A stretch of DNA of 64,000 nucleotides from Nocardiopsis sp. YSL2 (lineage in GTDB: Bacteria; Actinomycetota; Actinomycetes; Streptosporangiales; Streptosporangiaceae), in contig NZ_JAMOAO010000001.1 of assembly GCF_030555055.1 (NCBI RefSeq), positions 3,410,001 to 3,474,000 on the forward strand. Reading direction: 5' to 3'. The notes beneath the pieces were generated by a model. The model was not told the origin of the DNA, did not search any database, and was given only the letters and a program-made list of their open reading frames with translations. Of the stretch, positions 14,923-24,559 are shown piece by piece. How positions within the stretch are numbered: the stretch's first letter is position 1; every line of letters starts with the position of its first letter. The translations under genes were made by a program, and so were the position numbers.

Positions 14923-14951
14923 ATTCTTCGAGCACCAGGAACGCGAGGTAC

Positions 14952-15386
14952 GTGACCGTGAGCAGCAGGCTGCGCCACGCCGACGTCGAGGTCGGCACCG
15001 AACTCCCCGAGCGGACCTTCCCGGTCCGCCGCCTGGACCTGGTCCGCTACGCGGGCGCCTCCGGCGACTTCAACCCCATCCACTGGAACGAGCGCTTCGC
15101 CAAGTCCGTCGGTCTGCCGGACGTGATCGCGCACGGCATGTTCACCATGGCCCAGGCCGCGCGGGTGATCACCGACTGGACCGGGGACCCCGGCTGCGTC
15201 GTCGACTACTCCGTGCGCTTCTCCGCTCCCGTGGTGGTCCCGGACGACGACGAGGGGGCCGAGATCACCGTGGGCGGGAAGGTCAAGGCCAAGAACGGCG
15301 ACGGGACGGTCGCCGTCCTACTGACCGCACGCTCCGGCGGCGCGAAGGTCCTGGTGCAGTCCAAGGCCCTCGTCCGCCTGGCCTGA
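14952..15386 (+). CDS. HadB-like MaoC hydratase/dehydratase subunit
   Basis: 144 residues from GTG 14952; a second in-frame GTG at 14958 has better spacing from the GCGAGG site and is equally likely. The catalytic hydratase-2 motif is visible: YAGASGDFNPIHWNE (Asp and His of the active site) followed by GLPDVIAHGMFTMA. It should form a heterodimer with the preceding HadA-like subunit and carry the catalytic residues. The pair is followed after 35 bases by murB. Confidence 0.9.
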   Translation: MTVSSRLRHADVEVGTELPERTFPVRRLDLVRYAGASGDFNPIHWNERFAKSVGLPDVIAHGMFTMAQAARVITDWTGDPGCVVDYSVRFSAPVVVPDDDEGAEITVGGKVKAKNGDGTVAVLLTARSGGAKVLVQSKALVRLA

Positions 15387-15421
15387 GCCGGCCCCAGCAC
15401 AGCGAAGCGATGAGGTACACC

Positions 15422-16525
15422 GTGTCCGCAGTCCACGAAGCCACCGCCCCCGGGGAGCGGGTGCTGCTCGCCGACTACACGACCCTCGGTCTGGGCGGCC
15501 CCGCCAAGACCCTGGTCACGGCGCGCAGCACCGACGAGCTGGTCGCGGCGGTCGCCGCCGCCGACGCCGCGGGGGAGCCCGTCCTGGTCCTGGGCGGTGG
15601 GAGCAACCTGGTGGTCGCCGACGACGGCTTCCCGGGCACCGTGGTGCACGCCGACGCGCGGGGCGTGTCCTTCGAGGAGGCGGGCGCCGACCCGGAGGCG
15701 GGCGAGGACGTCGTCCTGCTGCGGGCCGAGGCCGGTGTGGAGTGGGACCCCCTCGTCGAGCGGACCGTCGCCGAGGGGCTCAGCGGAATCGAGTTCCTGT
15801 CCGGGATCCCCGGGCGGGTGGGCTCCACCCCCATCCAGAACGTCGGCGCCTACGGCCAGGACGTCAGCCAGACCGTCCGCGAGGTCCTGGTGTACGACCG
15901 CCGGACCGGCGAGCGCCGCGTCATGGGCAACGCCGACTGCGGATTCACCTACAGGGACAGTGTCTTCAAGGGCGACGACCGGTACGTGGTCTGCGAGGTC
16001 GTCTTCGCGTTGCGCCGGTCTCCGCTCAGCCGCCCCGTCCGCTACGCCGAGGTCGCCCGCACCCTGGGTGCCGAGGCCGGGTCCAGGGTGCCGCTGGAGC
16101 GGGCCAGGGACACCGTTCTCGGGCTGCGCAGGGGCAAGGGCATGGTCCTGGACCCCGCCGATCCCGACACGCGCAGCGCCGGCTCCTTCTTCACCAACCC
16201 GGTGGTGAGCGCCGCCGAGTTCGAGGCCGTGCGGGAGCGGGCCGCCGCGCTGCTGGGCCCCGGTGTGGAGGTTCCGGGCCACCCGGACGCCGCCGGCGAC
16301 GTCAAGCTCTCCGCCGCCTGGCTGATCGACCGGGCCGGGTTCACCAAGGGCTACGGCGACGGCCCGGCCCGCATCTCCGGCAAGCACACCCTGGCGCTGA
16401 CCAACCCGGGGGGCGCGAGCACCCGGGACCTGCTGGAGCTCGCCCGTGAGGTGCGCGCCGGGGTGGAGCGGGCGTTCGGCGTCCGCCTGGTCAACGAGCC
16501 GGTCATGGTGGGGGCGTCGCTGTAG
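15422..16525 (+). CDS. murB: UDP-N-acetylenolpyruvoylglucosamine reductase
   Basis: 367 residues from GTG 15422, chosen over ATG 15410 because a GAGG site lies 6 bases before it. MurB reduces the enolpyruvyl group to lactyl, giving UDP-MurNAc for peptidoglycan. Visible are the FAD-binding GGGSNLVV motif, GIPGRVGSTPIQNVGAYGQ, the catalytic YRDSVFK region, and the AGSFFTNP block bearing the active-site serine, followed by KGYGDGPARISGKHTLALTN. This layout is the type I MurB. Last gene of the had-murB group, ended by a terminator at 16549-16580. Confidence 0.95.
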   Translation: MSAVHEATAPGERVLLADYTTLGLGGPAKTLVTARSTDELVAAVAAADAAGEPVLVLGGGSNLVVADDGFPGTVVHADARGVSFEEAGADPEAGEDVVLLRAEAGVEWDPLVERTVAEGLSGIEFLSGIPGRVGSTPIQNVGAYGQDVSQTVREVLVYDRRTGERRVMGNADCGFTYRDSVFKGDDRYVVCEVVFALRRSPLSRPVRYAEVARTLGAEAGSRVPLERARDTVLGLRRGKGMVLDPADPDTRSAGSFFTNPVVSAAEFEAVRERAAALLGPGVEVPGHPDAAGDVKLSAAWLIDRAGFTKGYGDGPARISGKHTLALTNPGGASTRDLLELAREVRAGVERAFGVRLVNEPVMVGASL

Positions 16526-16548
16526 CGCCCCGCGACAAGTCACGATTC

Positions 16549-16580
16549 TGCCGCGCCTCATTCTTGAGTTAGGCGCGGCA
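16549..16580 (+). terminator. Terminator after murB
   Basis: Stem TGCCGCGCCT (16549-16558) pairs with AGGCGCGGCA (16571-16580). The sequence after it is AT-rich. Confidence 0.85.
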
Positions 16581-16629
16581 AACTTGTTTCTAAGGGCAAG
16601 CTGATAGTTTAATGAGACATCGCAATGAA

Positions 16630-16657
16630 TTGCGAGTCCGCCATTCTTTGATAAAGT
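16630..16657 (+). promoter_or_regulatory. Promoter of the manganese riboswitch transcript
   Basis: TTGCGA (16630-16635) and TAAAGT (16652-16657) with a 16-bp spacer. The predicted start near 16664 coincides with the first base of the riboswitch P1 stem. Confidence 0.55.
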
Positions 16658-16664
16658 CGGATCA

Positions 16665-16844
16665 GTCGAAGGGGAGTAGTCCCCAATGCGTGCGATCGAC
16701 ACACTGGCCGCCCGGCGGCCCGGTCGCACGAGCCCACTCCGAATCCGCGTGAACCGGCACGGAGGCCTCGGCCCACGTGGGTCGCGGACCCGCCCGGGCC
16801 CTTCCGGCCGGAACTCGGAGTGAAGGGCGGACGAGACCTTTGAC
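16665..16844 (+). ncRNA. yybP-ykoY manganese riboswitch aptamer
   Basis: The P1 stem GTCGAAGG (16665-16672) pairs with CCTTTGAC (16837-16844), with one G-U. Next to it are both signature internal loops of this Mn2+ riboswitch class: GGGGAGTAG (16671-16679) on the 5' side and ACGAGACCTTT (16831-16841) on the 3' side. The class senses Mn2+ and switches on Mn exporters. It directly precedes a UPF0016 gene, the expected target. Confidence 0.88.
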
Positions 16845-16865
16845 CCGGTAGGAAACGACCGGGTT

Positions 16866-16919
16866 GGAGGGGCGTCCGCCGCCTCCTTCTGCCCCAGAGC
16901 ACCTCTGAAGCAAGGAGGA
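16866..16919 (+). promoter_or_regulatory. Riboswitch expression platform sequestering the ribosome site
   Basis: The ribosome site AAGGAGG (16912-16918) can pair with CCTCCTT (16882-16888). The same CCTCC can alternatively pair with GGAGG at 16866-16870. The two pairings exclude each other, which suggests translational switching; no T-rich terminator is present. A separate ACCCGGT/ACCGGGT hairpin (16843-16864) links it to the aptamer. Confidence 0.6.
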
Positions 16920-16925
16920 GGATCC

Positions 16926-17519
16926 GTGACCGCATTCTCGATGGGCCTGGCGGTCAGCGCCCTCGCCATCTTCATCGCGGAAATGGGCGACAAGACCCAG
17001 CTCGTCGCGATGTCCCTGGCGAGCCGCTACCGCGCGCTCACGGTCCTCCTGGGCATCACCGCCGCCACCGCGGTCGTACACGTGGCGAGCGTGTTCATCG
17101 CCGAGGTCCTGGGCTCCGCGATTCCCACGGACTGGGTCACGCTCGTCGCGGGCCTGGCCTTCCTGATCTTCGGCTTCTGGACCCTGCACGGCGACGAGAT
17201 GACGCAGAAGGACGAGGAGCGCGCGGCGTCCCGGCGGATCCGCTCCGCTTTCCTCACGGTGTTCGTGGTCTTCCTCGTGGCCGAACTCGGCGACAAGACG
17301 ATGCTCGCCACCATCACCGTCGGCACCCAGTACCACTGGCTGCCGGTGTGGATCGGCTCCACGGTCGGCATGGTCGCCGCGGACGCCATCGCCATCGCCA
17401 TCGGCGCGGTCCTCGGCAAGAAGCTGCCGGAACGGGCGATCCAGGTCGGCGCCGCCGTGCTGTTCTTCGTCGCCGGCGCGGCCATGGTCGGCCAGGGCGC
17501 GTGGATGCTGCTGGGGTGA
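16926..17519 (+). CDS. UPF0016/GDT1-family manganese exporter
   Basis: 197 residues from GTG 16926 after a strong AAGGAGGAGG site. Six predicted membrane segments form two internal repeats, each with the family signature E-x-G-D-K-T (EMGDKT near residue 19 and ELGDKT near residue 122), which build the cation path. The bacterial relatives (MneA/Mnx) export Mn2+, and the family also includes TMEM165. A manganese riboswitch sits directly upstream, so the gene should be induced by excess Mn2+. Single-gene unit, convergent with the deaminase gene. Confidence 0.92.
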   Translation: MTAFSMGLAVSALAIFIAEMGDKTQLVAMSLASRYRALTVLLGITAATAVVHVASVFIAEVLGSAIPTDWVTLVAGLAFLIFGFWTLHGDEMTQKDEERAASRRIRSAFLTVFVVFLVAELGDKTMLATITVGTQYHWLPVWIGSTVGMVAADAIAIAIGAVLGKKLPERAIQVGAAVLFFVAGAAMVGQGAWMLLG

Positions 17520-17520
17520 C

Positions 17521-17549
17521 CGGGGCCGGGAGGGATCCGACCGGCCCCG
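17521..17549. terminator. Bidirectional terminator
   Basis: Stem CGGGGCCGG (17521-17529) pairs with CCGGCCCCG (17541-17549), between the convergent UPF0016 and deaminase genes. Confidence 0.82.
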
Positions 17550-17623
17550 TACCGCTCCGCCCGGCGGGCGCGCGACCGCGCCGACGGCGTCCGCCGACCG
17601 CTGATCGCGGCCCGCCCCACCGC

Positions 17624-18667
17624 TCAGACCGCCGAGGGCTCCGCGGCCAGCCAGGCGTCGACGCCCGACAGGAGGTCCTTCTTGAGGGAGTCCGGGGCAC
17701 CGGAGCCCCGGATGGACATGCGGGCCAGCTCGGCCAGTTCGGGGTCGCTGAAGCCGAAGACCTCGCGGGCGAGCCGGTACTGCTCCTCCAGGCGGGGCCC
17801 GAAGAGCAGGGGGTCGTCGGTACCCAGGGCGATCGGGACGCCCGCGTCGAACAGCCGGCGCAGCGGCAGGTGCTCCATCTCGTTGTACACACCCAGGCCG
17901 ACGTTGGAGGTGGGGCAGATCTCCAGCGTGACGCCCTGCGTGGCGATCCGCTCGACCAGGTGCGGGTCCTCCACCGCGCGGACCCCGTGGCCCACCCGGT
18001 CCGCGTTGAGCTCGTCCAGGCACTCCCGGATGCTCGTGGGCCCCTGGAGTTCGCCCCCGTGCGGCGCCGAGAGCAGTCCCGCGCGCCTGGCGATCCGGAA
18101 CGCCGCCTCGAACTCACGGGCGCGTCCGCGCCGCTCGTCGTTGTTGAGGCCGAAGGACACCACGCCGCGCCCGACGTACTGCCTGGCCAGCCGGGCCAGG
18201 GCCCTGGCGTCCAGCGGGTGCCTGGTGCGGTTGGCCGCGACCATCAGGCCGATCGCCACGCCCGTGTCGCGCTCGGCCGCGCGGGCGGCGTCCAGGATCA
18301 GCTCCAGGGTGGCGGTCAGCCCGTCGAAGAGCGCCGCGTAACCGCTCGGGTCGACCTGGATCTCCAGCCAGGACGATCCCGCCGCCCGCTCGTCCTCGGC
18401 GGCCTCGCGCAGGAGGCGGTACATGTCCTCCGGGCGGCGCAGGACCGAGCGGGCGATGTCGTACAGCCGCTGGAAGCGGAACCAGCCGCGTTCGTCCGTG
18501 GCCCGGAGCCGGGGAGGCCACTCCGTCACCAGGGCCTGGGGGAGGTGGATTCCGTGGTCGGCGGCGAGTTCGACCATGGTCGAGTGCCGCATCGAGCCGG
18601 TGAAGTGCAGGTGCAGGTGCGCTTTGGGCAGCCGGTCCAATCGGCGGGCGCTGATCGGTGTCTCCAT
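17624..18667 (-). CDS. add: Adenosine deaminase family protein
   Basis: 347 residues from ATG 18667; an in-frame ATG 18 bases upstream lacks a ribosome site. The metal-dependent deaminase motifs are in order: KAHLHLHFTGS (metal HxH) near residue 16, the SAPHGGE segment (canonical HAGE), DRVGHGVR, EICPTSNVGLG and LGTDDPLLFG (catalytic Asp pair). The enzyme would hydrolyse adenosine or a related purine to the inosine form. The first motif has FTG where classic enzymes have LDG, a variant I associate with actinomycete homologues, so the exact substrate is uncertain. It is 77 bases from the aminotransferase gene and may be in one transcript with it. Confidence 0.9.
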   Translation of the reverse strand: METPISARRLDRLPKAHLHLHFTGSMRHSTMVELAADHGIHLPQALVTEWPPRLRATDERGWFRFQRLYDIARSVLRRPEDMYRLLREAAEDERAAGSSWLEIQVDPSGYAALFDGLTATLELILDAARAAERDTGVAIGLMVAANRTRHPLDARALARLARQYVGRGVVSFGLNNDERRGRAREFEAAFRIARRAGLLSAPHGGELQGPTSIRECLDELNADRVGHGVRAVEDPHLVERIATQGVTLEICPTSNVGLGVYNEMEHLPLRRLFDAGVPIALGTDDPLLFGPRLEEQYRLAREVFGFSDPELAELARMSIRGSGAPDSLKKDLLSGVDAWLAAEPSAV

Positions 18668-18744
18668 GACGTGAGTCTGCCTCATATGGGGACCCCGCGG
18701 GGGCGGGAACTCGAGAGCACCCCGCGGGGCGCCCCCGCGGCGGC

Positions 18745-19944
<1,200 letters not shown>

Positions 19945-20145
19945 GGATCCATGGTGTCACGCGGCGCCCCGGCCGTCGGGGATACCGGGCGGGCGGCCGC
20001 GGCGGGGAAGCGGCGTCGGGCACGGTGTACCGGGGGCATCGGGGCCGGTCGGGCCCACCCCCGCGGACGCGACGCGACGGCCCCGAGCGCGTGTCGACCC
20101 CGCCGGCCCGCCGCGCCCGCGAACGGCGCGACCGTGAGAACCGGT

Positions 20146-20175
20146 TTGGCCGGAGTGCGCGCTTGGGCTTAGACT
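20146..20175 (+). promoter_or_regulatory. Promoter upstream of tRNA-Trp-secE
   Basis: TTGGCC (20146-20151) and TAGACT (20170-20175) with an 18-bp spacer. A second -10-like TATGGT is at 20245-20250. The rest of the 326-base gap before tRNA-Trp shows nothing else. Confidence 0.6.
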
Positions 20176-20270
20176 CTCTCGCGCCGGTCGGTCGTGGCCA
20201 GGGTGTTACATGGTTCACGGTGTGCGTACGTCGTGCGGACCGGCTATGGTGGGGAACGCAGTTTCCGCTA

Positions 20271-20343
20271 AGGGCAGTGGCTCAATTGGCAGAGCACCGG
20301 TCTCCAAAACCGGCGGTTGGGGGTTCGAGTCCCTCCTGCCCTG
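20271..20343 (+). tRNA. tRNA-Trp (CCA)
   Basis: A 73-nt tRNA. Acceptor AGGGCAG pairs with CTGCCCT; the anticodon stem CCGGT/ACCGG encloses CTCCAAA (anticodon CCA). The terminal CCA is not encoded. tRNA-Trp directly before secE is a conserved bacterial order. Confidence 0.97.
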
Positions 20344-20435
20344 CAAGTTCGCAAGCCCGGTGCGCGCACGCGCACCGGGCGACAGGCCAAGGAACAACGG
20401 GGACATCGAGCAGCCCGCGACCCTAAGGACCCCAC

Positions 20436-20690
20436 GTGACTCAGACTGACGCCGACGCCAAGCCCCACAAGGAGCCCAAGCGTCGCACGGGTCCGGTGGA
20501 CTTCGTCAAGCAGGTCGTCGGCGAGCTGCGCAAGGTCCGTTGGCCCACGCGCCAGGAGCTGGTGACCTACACCATCGTGGTCCTGGTGTTCGTGGCGATC
20601 ATCCTGTCCTACGTCTCCCTTCTGGACTTCGCCTTCGGTGAGGCCGTGACCTGGCTCTACGCGACCTTCGGTCGCCCCGCCGGCGTCTAG
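20436..20690 (+). CDS. secE: Preprotein translocase subunit SecE
   Basis: 84 residues from GTG 20436 after an AAGGA site. The cytoplasmic part carries the conserved FVKQVVGELRKVRWPTRQEL amphipathic region, followed by a single membrane span (TIVVLVFVAIILSYVSLLDF) and a short outside tail. It is the one-span SecE form common in Gram-positives and clamps SecY in the SecYEG channel. secY itself is at 52363. Confidence 0.95.
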   Translation: MTQTDADAKPHKEPKRRTGPVDFVKQVVGELRKVRWPTRQELVTYTIVVLVFVAIILSYVSLLDFAFGEAVTWLYATFGRPAGV

Positions 20691-20936
20691 GGCCCATGTG
20701 ACGGACATCCTCCCCGCCGCGCGCCGCCTCGGCGCCGCTCGCGACGGGCGGCATCCACCGCACACGCCCTGAGGCACCAGCCCGCGGCGCACATCCCGGC
20801 CCCGGCCCCTCCTCGTCCGCGCGTTGGTCCCGTGCCGCCCGGAAAGACCGTAAGCTGGCAGAACCGGGTTCGACGCGGAGCGCTGTTCGGCGTGCGTCGG
20901 CCCGCACCAGCGAATCCGACGAGAGAAAGAGCAGCC

Positions 20937-21734
20937 GTGTCCGAGTCCCCACTGACCTCTGACGACTTCCCCGAAGAGGAGCCGGATCAGTCGTCGGCGG
21001 ATGAGACCGGCCTGGGCGAGCCTGTCGAGGAGCCTTCGGAGGTCGCGGCCGAGTCCGACGCGACCGAGGAGGACACCGACGTCGAGAGCGGCGAGTCCGC
21101 CGAGCCGACTGAGACCGAAGAGCCCCGGCTGGACCCCGTCGAAGAGTTCAAGAACGAGCTTGTCCTGCTCCCCGGCGACTGGTACGTCGTGCACACCTAC
21201 GCGGGTTACGAGAAGCGGGTCAAGGCCAACGTCGAGAGTCGCACCCAGTCGCTCAACATGGAGGACTTCATCTTCCAGGTCGAGGTGCCCGAGCACGAGG
21301 TCACCGAGGTCAAGAGCGGCAAGCGCCAGCAGGTCACCGAGAAGGTCCTGCCCGGATACGTGCTGGTCCGGATGGACCTCACCGACGAGTCCTGGTCGGC
21401 CATCCGCAACACCCCCGGTGTGACCGGATTCGTGGGCCTGTCCAACAAGCCCGCTCCGCTGAGCCTCACCGAGGTCGCCAAGCTCCTGGCGCCCGAGCCC
21501 GAGGTGGAGCCGGAGCAGGCGCAGCAGGCCAAGGCCGGCGGTGTCTCCGAGGCGCGTTCCGACGTGGCCTACGAGGTCGGCGAGTCCGTCACCGTGATGG
21601 AGGGCCCGTTCGCCACGCTGCCCGCCACCGTCAGCGAGATCAACCCGGACACCCAGAAGCTCAAGGTGCTCGTGTCGATCTTCGGCCGTGAGACCCCGGT
21701 CGAGCTGTCCTTCACCCAGGTCGCCAAGATCTGA
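20937..21734 (+). CDS. nusG: Transcription termination/antitermination factor NusG
   Basis: 265 residues from GTG 20937; frame open further upstream, but the proposed start [10 protein letters not shown] matches actinomycete NusG. Residues 1-80 form an acidic disordered extension typical of the phylum. The NGN domain starts [22 protein letters not shown] and the KOW domain starts near residue 215 ([16 protein letters not shown]). NusG binds the RNA polymerase clamp to modulate pausing and links to Rho or to ribosomal S10. A 246-base gap separates it from secE. Confidence 0.95.
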   Translation: MSESPLTSDDFPEEEPDQSSADETGLGEPVEEPSEVAAESDATEEDTDVESGESAEPTETEEPRLDPVEEFKNELVLLPGDWYVVHTYAGYEKRVKANVESRTQSLNMEDFIFQVEVPEHEVTEVKSGKRQQVTEKVLPGYVLVRMDLTDESWSAIRNTPGVTGFVGLSNKPAPLSLTEVAKLLAPEPEVEPEQAQQAKAGGVSEARSDVAYEVGESVTVMEGPFATLPATVSEINPDTQKLKVLVSIFGRETPVELSFTQVAKI

Positions 21735-21743
21735 TAGGTCCAG

Positions 21744-21800
21744 CCCGGGCACCTGCCCGGGACGCGTAGACTTGGTGGGTCCGCCTCCGGGCGGACCCAC
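21744..21800 (+). terminator. Tandem hairpin terminator after nusG
   Basis: First hairpin CCCGGGC-ACCT-GCCCGGG (21744-21761), second 11-bp hairpin GTGGGTCCGCC/GGCGGACCCAC (21775-21800). A -10-like TAGACT (21767-21772) lies between them and may start the rplK-rplA transcript. Confidence 0.75.
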
Positions 21801-21986
21801 TCCAGCACCCCGCTCCGGCGGGGTGTACTCCGGTCCGCCCGGTCCCGGCGGGCCGTCGCTCCCGTGTCCAGAGCACGGGGGCGCGCCCTCTTCGGCACCG
21901 GCGTCGGCCGCGTTCTGCGCGGATGCCCGACGCCGTAGGGGAGGGTGGGGACCAGCTCACACCGCACATCAGGCAAAGGACCCGAT

Positions 21987-22415
21987 ATGCCTCCGAAGAA
22001 GAAACTGGCCGCACTCGTCAAGGTGCAGCTCCCCGCCGGTCAGGCGACCCCGGCGCCGCCCGTCGGTACCGCTCTCGGTCCGCACGGCGTCAACATCATG
22101 GACTTCTGCAAGCAGTACAACGCTGCCACGGAAGCCCAGCGCGGCAACGTCATCCCCGTAGAGATCTCCATCTACGAGGACCGTTCCTTCAGCTTCGTCA
22201 CCAAGACGCCTCCGGCGCCCAAGCTGATCCTGAAGGCGGCGGGCCTGGACAAGGCCGCCACCACTCCGGGGCGCGGCAACGCCGGTTCCATCACCGCCGA
22301 GCAGGTCCGCGAGATCGCGCAGACCAAGCTGCCCGACCTCAACACCACCGACATCGAGGCCGCCGCCAAGATCGTCGCCGGTACCGCCCGCTCGATGGGC
22401 ATCGAGGTCAAGTAG
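21987..22415 (+). CDS. rplK: 50S ribosomal protein L11
   Basis: 142 residues from ATG 21987. The N-terminal [26 protein letters not shown] block contains the proline-rich helix region bound by thiopeptide antibiotics; it is the normal, sensitive type. It is part of the GTPase-associated centre, which works with L10/L12 and the elongation factors encoded nearby. Followed by rplA. Confidence 0.97.
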   Translation: MPPKKKLAALVKVQLPAGQATPAPPVGTALGPHGVNIMDFCKQYNAATEAQRGNVIPVEISIYEDRSFSFVTKTPPAPKLILKAAGLDKAATTPGRGNAGSITAEQVREIAQTKLPDLNTTDIEAAAKIVAGTARSMGIEVK

Positions 22416-22503
22416 TCCCCCACCGGGGCGCTCGACGAACAGAACCACCGTGGCAGGGCCAGGCGCTGGCCCACCGACCACACGTTCCCTCAAGGAGAAC
22501 AGC

Positions 22504-23181
22504 GTGAAGCGCAGCAAGAACCACCGCAAAGCCAGCGAGCTGGTGGACCGTGACAAGCTCTACAGCCCCGCCGAGGCCGTGAAGCTCGCCAAGGACACCT
22601 CCACCGTCAAGTTCGACCCGACCGTCGAGGTCGCCCTGCGCCTGGGCGTCGACCCGCGCAAGGCCGACCAGATGGTCCGCGGCACCGTGAACCTGCCCAA
22701 CGGCACCGGTAAGACCGCCCGGGTCCTGGTCTTCGCGACCGGTGACCGTGCGGAGCAGGCTCGCGCCGCCGGAGCGGACTACGTCGGTGACGACGACCTC
22801 GTCCAGGAGATCCTCAACGGTTTCCTCGACTTCGACGCCGTCGTGGCCACCCCGGACCTCATGGGCAAGGTCGGCCGCCTCGGCCGCGTGCTCGGTCCGC
22901 GTGGCCTCATGCCCAACCCCAAGACGGGCACCGTCACCCCGGACGTCGCCAAGGCCGTCACCGAGATCAAGGGCGGCAAGATCGAGTTCCGCGTCGACCG
23001 CCACGGGAACCTGCACTTCATCATCGGCAAGCTGTCGTTCGACGAGAGCAAGCTGCTGGAGAACTACCAGGCCGCGATCGACGAGGTGAACCGCCTCAAG
23101 CCGTCCGCCGCCAAGGGCCGCTACATCAAGAAGGCCGTGGTCACCACGACCATGGGTCCGAGCATCCCGCTCGAAGCCTAG
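22504..23181 (+). CDS. rplA: 50S ribosomal protein L1
   Basis: 225 residues from GTG 22504, preceded by AAGGAGAA; the shorter start matches the family ([15 protein letters not shown]). Typical segments are [19 protein letters not shown] and [16 protein letters not shown]1 forms the mobile stalk and in many bacteria represses its own rplKA mRNA. Terminated by a very strong hairpin. Confidence 0.97.
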   Translation: MKRSKNHRKASELVDRDKLYSPAEAVKLAKDTSTVKFDPTVEVALRLGVDPRKADQMVRGTVNLPNGTGKTARVLVFATGDRAEQARAAGADYVGDDDLVQEILNGFLDFDAVVATPDLMGKVGRLGRVLGPRGLMPNPKTGTVTPDVAKAVTEIKGGKIEFRVDRHGNLHFIIGKLSFDESKLLENYQAAIDEVNRLKPSAAKGRYIKKAVVTTTMGPSIPLEA

Positions 23182-23196
23182 TCTTCGCGAGGCCGA

Positions 23197-23232
23197 ACGG
23201 CCCCCGGATCCCGCAGGGGATCCGGGGGCCGT
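23197..23232. terminator. Bidirectional terminator after rplA
   Basis: A perfect 16-bp stem (23197-23212 with 23217-23232) around the loop GCAG, between convergent rplA and the lipoprotein gene. Confidence 0.95.
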
Positions 23233-23268
23233 CGTCGTCCCGCTCGGCCGGTACCGGCGGGGCGGGCG

Positions 23269-24126
23269 CTACAGGTCGGTGATCTCGTCCTCGGAGGGCA
23301 TCTCGAAGGAGGTCTCACCGAGCTGGGAGTAGACCATCGAGATCTCGGAGACGTCGTCGCTGAAGTCCATGCGCATGGGGAAGCCGTCGTCGCTCACCCA
23401 GATCGACACGTCCATGGCGCCGGTGGCGCCGCCGACGAGCTCCTCCAGGGCGCTGCGCTGGTCCGCTTCGAGGGCGTCGAGCTCCTCGGCGGTGAACGAC
23501 CCCTCCAGGACGGTGGTCGAGACCCCGTCGATCTCCTCGCTGCCGGTCTCCTCGATGGACTCGATCGCGGCGACCGCGCCCGCGACCTTCGGCAGTTCGG
23601 AGGTGTCGAACATGTTCTCGGTGGCGGGCTGCTGGCCCTCGCCCGCGCCGCCGCGGGTCCAGGCGGTGTCGGCCTCCTGGAGGCCGTGGTGGTTGGACAC
23701 CAGCATCTCGCCCTCGGCAGGGACGATGACGATCGAGGTGCTGAGCTCCTCGGCGCTCAGGTCCGAGCCCTGGCCGCCGAGCTCGGCGAACCCCTCGAGC
23801 ATCTCGCCCATGGCCGGCATGTACACGGTGACCTGCGCCGCCTGCGGGTCGGCCATCACCTCGTAGGTGAAGGTCATCTCCGTCTCGCCGAGCTCGGGGT
23901 CGGTCGACGTGATGTCCATGTCGAGGGTGTAGTTGTCGACGGCCTCGGTGCGCGAGGCGAGGTCGCCGAGCAGGTCCAGGACGCCGCCACCGCCGCTCTC
24001 GCCCTCGTCGGCGGCCGAGTCGGACGGGGCCGCCTCCGTCTCCTCCTCCGGGGCGCCACAGGCGCTCAGAGCGAGGGCGAGGCTCAGGGAGCCGGCGGCG
24101 AAGAGGGCCGGCTTGGGGGTCTTCAC
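23269..24126 (-). CDS. LppX/LprG-like lipoprotein (LolA-fold)
   Basis: 285 residues from GTG 24126 (KTPKPALFAAGSLSLALALSAC). The signal peptide ends in a lipobox (LSAC), giving a membrane-anchored outer-face lipoprotein. After an acidic linker the domain beginning NYTLDMDITSTD, and containing VYMPAMGEMLEGFAEL and a MDVSIWVSDDGFPMRM strand pair, resembles the LppX/LprAFG family that binds lipids in a half-barrel. Length agrees with that family. A role in carrying lipids or glycolipids is by analogy only. The ribosome site is weak (GAGAAAG about 12 bases upstream). It is inserted on the opposite strand between two ribosomal operons. Confidence 0.72.
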   Translation of the reverse strand: MKTPKPALFAAGSLSLALALSACGAPEEETEAAPSDSAADEGESGGGGVLDLLGDLASRTEAVDNYTLDMDITSTDPELGETEMTFTYEVMADPQAAQVTVYMPAMGEMLEGFAELGGQGSDLSAEELSTSIVIVPAEGEMLVSNHHGLQEADTAWTRGGAGEGQQPATENMFDTSELPKVAGAVAAIESIEETGSEEIDGVSTTVLEGSFTAEELDALEADQRSALEELVGGATGAMDVSIWVSDDGFPMRMDFSDDVSEISMVYSQLGETSFEMPSEDEITDL

Positions 24127-24332
24127 GGGAGAATTCGCTTTCTCGTGTCGGGGGAGGGGCACATAGGAGAGCGGGGATGCCCCGTACCGTCTTATGGTGG
24201 CACGCGCGAGCGACACAACCGGACGAACGGGGCACCGCACGCGGTCGGCGGCGGCCCCGCGGCGGGGTGAGGGACGACTCGTCCCCGGGCGCCCGCATCG
24301 GTGTGCGAAGGCCGCCCGTCGTCCGGTACGCT

Positions 24333-24492
24333 GGGTTCTTGCCGAAGACCGCTGGTCGTCACCCGAACGGGTGACCTAAGGACCCATCCGCGATGGGCGC
24401 CCGCGCAGGTGTCACTCAAGCTTTCCCGTTCCGGGGCCCCTGGCCCGAGTGGACGCGGATGTGCCCCGTGCGCCTCGCGCTCGGGGCTTTTT
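24333..24492 (+). promoter_or_regulatory. L10 leader with intrinsic attenuator
   Basis: Between a possible -10 box TACGCT (24327-24332) and rplJ lies a long structured leader. It contains GCCGAAGACCGCTGGTCG (24341-24358), which resembles the kink-turn region of L10 leaders. At 24463-24487 the stem GCCCCG/CGGGGC with inner GCGC/GCGC is followed by TTTTTCT (24488-24494), a typical rho-independent terminator 65 bases before rplJ. Binding of L10-L12 to the leader would favour the terminator. Confidence 0.6.
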
Positions 24493-24559
24493 CTCGTGCT
24501 GACGCCGATCGCGTGAGTCCTTGGGGAACCAACCAGCGTTCACTGTTGGAAGGAGTCCC

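Noticed and set aside
21767..21772. Definite rplK promoter at the TAGACT
   Set aside because: The box lies between two hairpins and has no -35 element at proper distance; mentioned only as a possibility.
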